Below the pieces are notes generated by a model, which searched no databases, was not told the DNA's origin, and saw only the letters and a program-made list of their open reading frames with translations. Shown in pieces: positions 1 to 5,242 of a stretch of 7,354 nt of DNA (position 1 is the first letter of the stretch; the number at the start of each line of letters is the position of its first letter). Origin of the DNA: Planctomycetota bacterium (GTDB lineage Bacteria > Planctomycetota > Phycisphaerae > UBA1845); the NCBI GenBank assembly GCA_022567365.1, contig JADFHG010000175.1, positions 1 through 7,354 on the forward strand, in the 5' to 3' direction. The position numbers were made by a program, and so were the translations under genes.

Positions 1-350
1 GAAATTATACAGAGCAGAAGTGCTTTTTTTGTAAAAATAGGTTCTCTAATTTTTTTGCGATATGCAGAATAGACGCTATGTGCTCCAAATGCGCTATAGA
101 AAAGACTTACGAATATTTGGAAAAAGAATTGCCATGCGCCCCAAAAAAGAAGGAAGGAGCTTAAGAGGAGTAAAATTTTTCCTCCAAATAGTTTATTAAA
201 AAAAATGCGTTTTGCGCTTTGAAGCTCAAAGTGTGCGCGCATGCGATCCCTTCTATACTCCTTGAGCTGCCATAGGTACACCCAAAAGAGAATATCACGC
301 GATATTTTAATAATCCAGAGTATGAAGATTATAAACAAAATTATTTTCAT
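1..350 (-). CDS. Membrane-anchored Mur-ligase-like protein (MurF-type, CPR style), N-terminal part only
   Basis: The frame is open from the ATG at 350 to the window edge: 116 codons with no stop, so the C-terminus lies outside. The visible part is a membrane module. A hydrophobic stretch at residues 3-27 is followed by YLWQLKEYRRDRMRAHF at 25-41, then a second hydrophobic block at about 58-89, then a basic segment ending in REPIFTKKALLL (102-113). From memory, this WQLKEYR-DR-H signature plus a later P-[IV]-[FW]-T-K-[KR]-A-L motif occurs in Patescibacteria proteins annotated as UDP-N-acetylmuramoyl-tripeptide--D-alanyl-D-alanine ligase, ahead of the ATP-binding Mur domain. That catalytic domain is not in the window, so the enzymatic role (joining D-Ala-D-Ala to the peptidoglycan precursor) is inferred. 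The start overlaps the upstream stop codon as ATGA, which suggests translational coupling. An alternative is another polytopic CPR membrane protein with the same module. Confidence 0.6.
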   Translation of the reverse strand, partial: MKIILFIIFILWIIKISRDILFWVYLWQLKEYRRDRMRAHFELQSAKRIFFNKLFGGKILLLLSSFLLFWGAWQFFFQIFVSLFYSAFGAHSVYSAYRKKIREPIFTKKALLLCII

Positions 351-499
351 TGCACTTTTTGAAATTCAATAATTTTTTGTGCGATTTCGTGCGGTTTTTT
401 AAAATTGAGATCATGCCCCTCGCCGGGGATGCAAACGGGCTGGTCGTTTCGTTTGGGCATAGGAGGTGTGCGCATGAACGACACAATGCGGACCGGTGG
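347..499 (-). CDS. C-terminal fragment of an alpha/beta-hydrolase-like protein, cut at the sequence join
   Basis: This minus-strand frame ends at the TGA at 347-349, and the first in-frame stop upstream is at 500-502, leaving 50 open codons. The last 28 residues begin VCIPGEGHDLNFKKP and go on to an amphipathic helix ending IIEFQKVQ. That is the usual end of an alpha/beta-hydrolase: a strand, the catalytic histidine in a G-x-G-H turn, then a P-x-E-[IV] helix. Upstream of about position 440 the reading no longer looks like a hydrolase, and there is no start, nucleophile elbow or acid residue. The gene body is therefore missing, most likely because the sequence changes source here. The stop codon overlaps the ATG of the next gene (ATGA), so both belong to one operon in the AT-rich genome. 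The family call rests on one short motif. Confidence 0.45.
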   Translation of the reverse strand, partial: PPVRIVSFMRTPPMPKRNDQPVCIPGEGHDLNFKKPHEIAQKIIEFQKVQ

Positions 500-505
500 T
501 CAGAG
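430..505. other. Compositional boundary between AT-rich and GC-rich DNA
   Basis: Left of about 430 the DNA is AT-rich, with long A and T runs; the first 60 bases are about 28% GC. Right of about 505 it is clearly GC-rich and stays so to the end of the window. A hydrolase-like frame running leftward loses its family resemblance within this interval and meets a stop at 500-502. No integrase, transposase, tRNA or target-site duplication is visible. The exact join cannot be placed without read data. Confidence 0.6.
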
Positions 506-517
506 GGCCGCCACCGG
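493..517. repeat. Perfect 7-bp inverted repeat at the boundary
   Basis: CCGGTGG at 493-499 and CCACCGG at 511-517 are exact reverse complements separated by 11 nt. They could form a GC-rich hairpin on either strand. No T-run follows on either side, so a classical intrinsic terminator is not supported. The position at the compositional boundary is the main reason to note it. Confidence 0.4.
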
Positions 518-875
518 CCAATGACACCGCGCCTCCACGATCTGACAAACCGCTGACGTTGCCGGTTGCAGCGGCGTGGATCCCGCAAGTCGCCGACGCC
601 TGCGCTGCCTATTGGTCGGTACCACGCATTCTCCAACGGCATGCGGCTGAGACGCTGGAACGGATCGAGATGGTACGCTGATACGCAGTTTTGTCCAAGG
701 CAGCCGTGTGGCTGCGCGGTGGATGGGTGGTATTGCAGCACGTGTGAAATCGGCCCACGAAAGATCGCCATCTGCTGTGGCGCACCAGATGATCGTCGGA
801 CAATCACAGACCAATATCCGATGCGATGCAGATTCATCGCGCGCCGCGACGGTCGGTACTGAGAGTCTGCGCGGG
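506..875. other. About 370 nt with no convincing gene
   Basis: Several frames are open here by chance because of the high GC content, but none has a clear ribosome binding site or a recognisable family. The most protein-like is a plus-strand frame at 566-862 (TTG start, 98 codons) with seven cysteines and the string RLRRWNGSRW. Its third-position base use is mixed and I do not call it. The region lies downstream of the 876-1988 gene and probably holds that gene's 3' untranslated region plus spacer. I see no strong terminator. Confidence 0.4.
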
Positions 876-1988
876 TCAGTCGGGCAAGCCGGGCGGCGGT
901 GTGTCGGTCAGACGGTCCAGCGGGCGTCGACTGACGTATGGTATGTATCCGTTTGCCGAAGACCGATTGTAGGCATCGGCTACGTTTGACGGCTCGGAGG
1001 CATAATCCACGCATAGGACCACCTTCCCCGCGTCGAGGTATTCCGAGAGCCAGCCCTCGTAGAACGACCGACTGTATCCCTCCTCGCCGACCGGGTCTTC
1101 GTCCGGCACCACGTGGTCCGCCGAGTCGATATCGTTCCACTCGGTATCGGCATCGCCGTCGAAATAGATCTGCTCCTGCGCGATGGCGTCGATGAGCTCG
1201 AGGTATTCGTCGCCGCCGAATTCGAGAAGCTCCGCCGCGTTTTGAGGCACGACGAGGAAGTCAGGGTTCTGGGCGCGGGCGTAATCTCGAATCTCCGCGA
1301 TGAAGGCGATCATCTCCTCGATCGGGTCCAGCCCCAGCGCATCCGCGACCGCCGCGACCGTTTCATCCGAATAGGCCTCGACCCAATCCATGTAGATACC
1401 GTCAAATCCATCGTCGAGAACCTGCTGCAGGACGCTGTCATCATCATAAATCATAATGTCCTTCCAACGGTCGTCCCAGTATGCGACAGGGTAGTTGCCG
1501 GACCAGCCATCGGGATCGATGGTCAGCAGGAAATCCGGACTTCCGGCGGCCGAGCCCGTCGGCGCGACCCAATCAGCGGCCCAATACGTCCGCCAGTCTT
1601 CAGCCTCACCGATGTCGATGTATGCGATGACCAGCTTCGTTCGATCGGTACGGCTCGCCGGTGATTCATGAAGACGCTCCACCATCCGTGCGGTGTCGAA
1701 GTCCGTGTTTTCCCGATCCGACCGCGTCGGTTCGACAACCAGCAGGTCGTAGGACGATTCAACGAGGGCATCGACCGCCCCATCGTTTTCCAATCCGCCG
1801 ATCTGATACGCCCAGAATTCAACGTCAGAAATCGTCACGCGCGCCGACGACCCGACGGTATCATTCTCTTGAACCGTTGACGGTGTCGCATCGACCGGGC
1901 TGATCGTATTGCCACCGCAGCCCCACACGGCTCCCATGGTCCATGCGACTCCCCAAACACGACCGATCAAGAGCACTCTATTCTTCAT
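876..1988 (-). CDS. Putative lipoprotein, GH114-like endo-alpha-1,4-polygalactosaminidase family (MJ1477/TM1410, COG2342)
   Basis: This is a 370-residue protein from the ATG at 1988, preceded by GGGAGA about 8 nt upstream; the frame is open further upstream, but that extension has no family character. A basic, hydrophobic N-terminus (MKNRVLLIGRVWG) leads to Cys24 in AVWGC, a poor but plausible lipobox, followed by a Ser/Thr/Asp-rich linker to about residue 50. The catalytic barrel follows. It shows SDVEFWAYQI (54-63), YDLLVVEPTR (80-89), VIAYIDIGEAEDW (120-132), GFDGIYMDWVEAY (194-206), VVPQNAAELL (247-256), EQIYFDG (272-278) and VVLCVDYAS (323-331). These are the family's usual strand ends: the Y-I-x-I-G-E motif, the G-[IV]-[FY]-x-D acid (Asp201) and a Q-N pair. 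The family is predicted to cleave alpha-1,4-galactosaminide polysaccharides, but few members have been tested. The very acidic composition and the signal suggest an envelope or secreted location. The gene stands alone, about 600 nt from its upstream neighbour, so it probably has its own promoter. Confidence 0.85.
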   Translation of the reverse strand: MKNRVLLIGRVWGVAWTMGAVWGCGGNTISPVDATPSTVQENDTVGSSARVTISDVEFWAYQIGGLENDGAVDALVESSYDLLVVEPTRSDRENTDFDTARMVERLHESPASRTDRTKLVIAYIDIGEAEDWRTYWAADWVAPTGSAAGSPDFLLTIDPDGWSGNYPVAYWDDRWKDIMIYDDDSVLQQVLDDGFDGIYMDWVEAYSDETVAAVADALGLDPIEEMIAFIAEIRDYARAQNPDFLVVPQNAAELLEFGGDEYLELIDAIAQEQIYFDGDADTEWNDIDSADHVVPDEDPVGEEGYSRSFYEGWLSEYLDAGKVVLCVDYASEPSNVADAYNRSSANGYIPYVSRRPLDRLTDTPPPGLPD

Positions 1989-1994
1989 ATTGGG

Positions 1995-2001
1995 TTCTCC
2001 C
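1995..2001 (-). promoter_or_regulatory. Ribosome binding site fixing the lipoprotein start
   Basis: Read on the minus strand, these bases are GGGAGAA, with GGAG ending 8 nt before the ATG at 1988. They select MKNRVLL as the N-terminus, which is also where the signal sequence begins, over the 92-codon-longer in-frame reading from 2264. Confidence 0.65.
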
Positions 2002-2295
2002 GGGTGATGCCGTCGAGCGGCGCATTGTTGCGAGTGCTCGGCGACACCTAGTGTGATGCAGTGAATCCACCGCGGAATCGCCGTACGAATGCACGTGCCC
2101 TTCCCATGGGCGCTGACTCCGATCGTGTGCGATTGTCCAGTCGATGGGACCGAATCCTTGTTTACGCCTCTTGTTCTCGCGCGGTTCGCCGACGATTCCT
2201 CGAAACCGCGTCGGCGCGTTACACCGTATCGGCATTGGACGCCTACGCCAAACACCGCGCGCACCGGATCCGGGGCCGATCGGCTCGGACCTCAT

Positions 2296-2307
2296 GTGTC
2301 TTGACAC
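2296..2307. repeat. Small inverted repeat at the predicted transcription start
   Basis: GTGTC (2296-2300) and GACAC (2303-2307) form a perfect 5-bp inverted repeat around TT. It would cover the +1 region of the candidate minus-strand promoter, as an operator might. On the plus strand its right half also contains a perfect TTGACA (2301-2306), though with a poor -10 (GATAGC). No regulator gene is nearby. Confidence 0.25.
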
Positions 2308-2309
2308 TC

Positions 2310-2339
2310 AGTATCGGCATGTGGATAGCACAATGCCAA
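2310..2339 (-). promoter_or_regulatory. Candidate sigma-70 promoter for the lipoprotein gene
   Basis: On the minus strand TTGGCA (2339-2334; 5 of 6 matches to TTGACA) is followed after 18 nt by GATACT (2315-2310; 4 of 6 matches to TATAAT). Transcription would begin near 2303, leaving a leader of about 315 nt before the ATG at 1988. It is the best minus-strand match I noticed in the gap, but chance matches of this quality are common. Confidence 0.25.
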
Positions 2340-2585
2340 CCGATTTGTTCCGCGACCCATACGGAAACAGCCCACGGCCCGCTGTGGAGCGACAGCGATG
2401 GACTCGCTTTCGGTGTGACGACGTGCCTGCCGAAGGCGGATTCGCGATTCGGTTGAACCCGAGGTGCGCGGATCCGCAGGTGGGTTCAGCCCTGCTGATC
2501 GGCGAACGCAGTTGTCGGTCCAGGTGTTTCGTAGCACGTGGTGTGGTCGATGGCCCCCGTCCATCAAATGATCGGCAATGGCATG

Positions 2586-4856
2586 CTAGGCGGATCGTGC
2601 GGCCATGCCGAGGGGCTTGCCCTCGACGGTCGGCATGATGGCACGACTGCGCAGGGCGGCCGTGATCGTGCCCGTACCGTTTGAATCGAAGCTCAGCACG
2701 TCCATGGGGCAGACCGTAATGCAGATGCCGCAATGGATGCAGCTCGTGTTCTTGTTAGAGAATTCCTGCTTGTTCTTGGCGAAGCCCATGACGTCGATGC
2801 CGATCTGGCAATATCGCGAGCACTCGCCGCACGTGATGCACTTGTCGTTGCTGACGATCCGAAGCCTTCCGAACCACTTGCTCCAAAGCTGCATCCATTT
2901 GGCCAGCGGGCACCAATATCGACACCATATCTTGCCGCCGAACATGGGATAGAGCGACACGGGGATGACGGCCGCCAGCCAGAAATCGCTGACCCAGCCG
3001 TAGCTGTCGATCATCCGGGCCGCCCAACCGTGTTTGTTGAATGCCTCGCCGCCGGCGTAGATTCCGAATCCGAGGCGCGATATGACGAAGATCGCCGCGC
3101 CGAACGCCCAGATCATGACGGCAAAGTTCATCCACTCCCAACGCCGGCTGAGCTTGCCTTTCGGCGCTAAGTGCCTCCAGCGATCGCCGAGCGTCTCGGC
3201 CAACCCGCCGCATCCGCAAAACCACGTGCAATATCGCTTGCCGTGAAAAACGCTCAGGATCGGGATGATGATGAACGTCGAGATCAGACCGAAGATCAGG
3301 TAGAACAGACCGACGTCGTAGAAGAACATCGAGAAGTACAGCGGGAACGCCAGCTCGATCCCGAACGCGTGCCAATAGTTGCCCGCCTTGCCGAGCCACA
3401 TATTGTCACCGACCATGTGGTGTACCCAATACATCACGACGGCCGGGATGATGAACCCCAGGGTCCATTGCACCACGATGAGGCTGATGTAGCGCTTCTT
3501 CTGATGCGGGTCGTTGTATTCCACGCCCCAGCGACGATAGGCCTTCAAGCCGAAAAACGTCATCACCAGCGCATAGGCAAATGCGTACCAGAACACGGGA
3601 TCGATCAAGACCGCTTGCCCGAGGATCTTGGGGGACATGAACGTGACCCAACCGGGTACGACCGAAAACAGATGTCCGGGACCGAACGGCCACGCGGGCT
3701 TCTTGACGGCATAGATCGTGAAGCAAAGCAGGAACATGAGCGCCAGCGTAATCCATCGCCTCCGGTCCCACGTACGCTCCAGCTTGATCCCGATTCGCTC
3801 GAAGAACCCGAGCGGCAGCTCCGCCCCGATGCAGCGGAAGACGTGGTCGTAGCGGACGCTCGTTTCTTCACCAGTGTCGGTGTGTTCGATGATCACGGTG
3901 TCGGCGGTGATCTCCTTCGCCTTGTGCGAAAGATACATCGCGATCTTCCCCGCACGGGCGCGCTCGGCGACGGCGTCGATGTTGCGTTTCTTTGGATAGG
4001 TGAACTCCTTGTCCGGGGCGACCATGGTGACGCGGTTGCCCCGGTCCGCCAGTACGATCGCCGCCTCGCACGCGACGTCGCCCGCGCCGAAGACGAGCAG
4101 ATCCTTATCATGCCATTCGTCGGGGTCGGCCACGTTTTGGCTGATTCGTTCCGCGTGCTCGACCTCGCCCGGCACGCGGAGTTTGCGCGGGTTGCCGGCC
4201 ATTCCGATCGCGAGCACCACACGGCGCGCGCGGTACTTGCTCTTGTCCGTAACGATCTCGAAGCTGTCGCTGTTCGGCTTGCGACGAACGTCGATAACCT
4301 GCTCGAACTCCCGAATGCGCAGTCCGAACTCGGGGATTTGCGCATCCCACTTCGCGAGAAGCTCCTCCTTCGAGCATTCCTCGAACCACAGGCGCGAGTT
4401 CAACTCGACGCCCTCCGGCTCGGCGAAGAGCGGTTTGCCCTTGGTAAAGTTGCGAATGAGCTGGGCCGTGCGCTGTTGTTCGATCACGACATAAGATAAG
4501 CCGAGCTGAGCGCATCGGTCCGCCGCCCCAAGCCCGCTACTCCCCGCGCCGACGATCAATACGTCCAGCGTCGATTCGGAGGAGTCTTCAATGGAGGGGT
4601 CGTTCTTGGCTTCGCGCAACTCCCCCGACAGCCGGTCGATCATCGCCACCCCGGCGTTGATCCCGAGCTTGATGAGCGGCGTCCCGGCGATCTCGCCGAC
4701 CATGTAGAGTCCGCGGACGTTGCTCAACCCTTCATCGTCGAGTTCGGGAAGCCGGCGCGCGGTCTCCGGGTCAAAGGAGCGGTCGAACAATGCACTGGTC
4801 CAGCTTCGGATGCTCATGATATCCGTGGATGACATTCCACCCGCCCGGAGATTCAT
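2586..4856 (-). CDS. NAD(P)/FAD oxidoreductase fused to a NosR/NapH-like 4Fe-4S membrane protein
   Basis: This is a 756-residue fusion. Residues 45-77 (SNVRGLYMVGEIAGTPLIKL and on) look like the closing FAD-binding segment normally found at the C-terminus of a pyridine-nucleotide flavoprotein. A two-dinucleotide domain follows, with the FAD motif GAGSSG at 103-108, an AIGMAGNPRK strand at 216-225, the NAD(P) motif GAGDVA at 257-262, and a late FRCIG motif at 340-344. About five hydrophobic segments follow (368-384, 417-436, 457-479, 505-537, 577-597), then one at 622-638. The membrane part carries CTWFCGC (543-549) and CRYWCP (645-650), like the C-x3-C-P motifs of NosR/NapH. The C-terminus has two full ferredoxin motifs: Cys673/676/679/683 and Cys706/709/712/716. 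Its likely role is electron transfer between NAD(P)H and a membrane or soluble acceptor; the partner is unknown. The start is uncertain: Met1, Met8 or Met14 (4817), none with a strong ribosome binding site. The gene follows the sigma gene after 386 nt. Confidence 0.85.
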   Translation of the reverse strand: MNLRAGGMSSTDIMSIRSWTSALFDRSFDPETARRLPELDDEGLSNVRGLYMVGEIAGTPLIKLGINAGVAMIDRLSGELREAKNDPSIEDSSESTLDVLIVGAGSSGLGAADRCAQLGLSYVVIEQQRTAQLIRNFTKGKPLFAEPEGVELNSRLWFEECSKEELLAKWDAQIPEFGLRIREFEQVIDVRRKPNSDSFEIVTDKSKYRARRVVLAIGMAGNPRKLRVPGEVEHAERISQNVADPDEWHDKDLLVFGAGDVACEAAIVLADRGNRVTMVAPDKEFTYPKKRNIDAVAERARAGKIAMYLSHKAKEITADTVIIEHTDTGEETSVRYDHVFRCIGAELPLGFFERIGIKLERTWDRRRWITLALMFLLCFTIYAVKKPAWPFGPGHLFSVVPGWVTFMSPKILGQAVLIDPVFWYAFAYALVMTFFGLKAYRRWGVEYNDPHQKKRYISLIVVQWTLGFIIPAVVMYWVHHMVGDNMWLGKAGNYWHAFGIELAFPLYFSMFFYDVGLFYLIFGLISTFIIIPILSVFHGKRYCTWFCGCGGLAETLGDRWRHLAPKGKLSRRWEWMNFAVMIWAFGAAIFVISRLGFGIYAGGEAFNKHGWAARMIDSYGWVSDFWLAAVIPVSLYPMFGGKIWCRYWCPLAKWMQLWSKWFGRLRIVSNDKCITCGECSRYCQIGIDVMGFAKNKQEFSNKNTSCIHCGICITVCPMDVLSFDSNGTGTITAALRSRAIMPTVEGKPLGMAARSA

Positions 4857-5242
4857 TGCGGTCGTTCGACAGGGCGCTCATCGAACCCCGGTCGTTTGAC
4901 GATCTCGCCGGTGCGCTCGCGCCTGCCGGTGAACGGCGGCTTGCTTACCCCGCGTGTATTTTGGTCGGTCCAGATCCGACAGCCCTATCGCCGTGACGGG
5001 CAGTCGCCCCTGCCGAACCGAACGGGTATTCGCAGGCGGAAGATCTGTAAGAGTTCGTAGCAGGGTAGCGCAACCCACGTCGGTTGCGGCTCGGGTTTGC
5101 CGGTTGGCCGAATCCATACCGGCAGAGCGACCTGTGCGCACCGCACCGCCGGCTCAACTGATTCAAACGTGACCGCACGTGTGCCGGGCGCGAACGTATT
5201 GATATGCAGCGGGATATCGCGCGGACCCATTGATATGCAGCG
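4857..5242. other. 386-nt gap between sigma factor and oxidoreductase genes
   Basis: There is no well-supported gene. The most protein-like reading is a minus-strand frame at 4985-5230 (81 codons, ATG 12 nt after the sigma stop) with CAQVALPVWIRPTG in its middle. It has no ribosome binding site, its third-position GC is about two thirds, and it ends in an Arg-rich tail. It starts inside the 14-bp direct repeat described separately. I found no strong terminator or promoter. The gap is too short to hold the FAD domain that the oxidoreductase's N-terminal segment would normally follow. Confidence 0.45.
5198..5242. repeat. Pair of 14-bp direct repeats just after the sigma gene
   Basis: ATTGATATGCAGCG occurs at 5198-5211 and again, exactly, at 5229-5242, a period of 31 nt. 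The second copy abuts the sigma stop codon (5243-5245). The spacer contains GATATC (5213-5218) and is GC-rich. The two copies could be a binding site pair or the remains of a local duplication. Confidence 0.5.

Larger units (their letters stand above)
1989..2585. other. 597-nt intergenic region without a supported gene
   Basis: Open frames on both strands reach 91-164 codons here, but all are arginine-, proline- and serine-rich readings typical of chance frames in GC-rich DNA. None has a ribosome binding site or family motif. The region holds a candidate minus-strand promoter (2310-2339) and a small inverted repeat (2296-2307), described separately. A weak hairpin just beyond the oxidoreductase stop (GATGG at 2549-2553 with CCATC at 2561-2565) has no T-run. 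Confidence 0.5.

Noticed and set aside
474..524. Plus-strand AGGAGG followed by ATG at 474
   Set aside because: The frame has only 16 codons before a stop and spans the probable join. The ribosome-binding-like string is probably coincidence.
566..862. Plus-strand 98-codon frame with seven cysteines and RLRRWNGSRW, faintly like a DUF2510 motif
   Set aside because: It has a TTG start, no clear ribosome binding site, mixed third-position base use and no real family match. It overlaps equally long chance frames on the other strand.
307..1140. Minus-strand 277-codon frame spanning the compositional boundary
   Set aside because: It runs across both DNA types and reads through the antisense end of the lipoprotein gene. 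Its content is Arg- and Ser-rich with no motif, and it conflicts with the better-supported hydrolase tail and Mur-ligase frames.
2549..2565. GATGG/CCATC hairpin downstream of the oxidoreductase as a terminator
   Set aside because: The stem is five pairs with a seven-base loop and no T-run follows on the minus strand.
3171..4499. Plus-strand 442-codon frame opposite the oxidoreductase gene
   Set aside because: It is antisense to a gene with clear FAD, NAD(P) and iron-sulfur motifs. Its Arg/Asp/Glu/His-rich sequence is typical of a GC-rich shadow frame.
4985..5230. Minus-strand 81-codon frame just after the sigma gene
   Set aside because: It has no ribosome binding site, no recognisable motif and only moderate third-position GC. 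It begins inside a direct repeat. It could be revisited if conserved in relatives.
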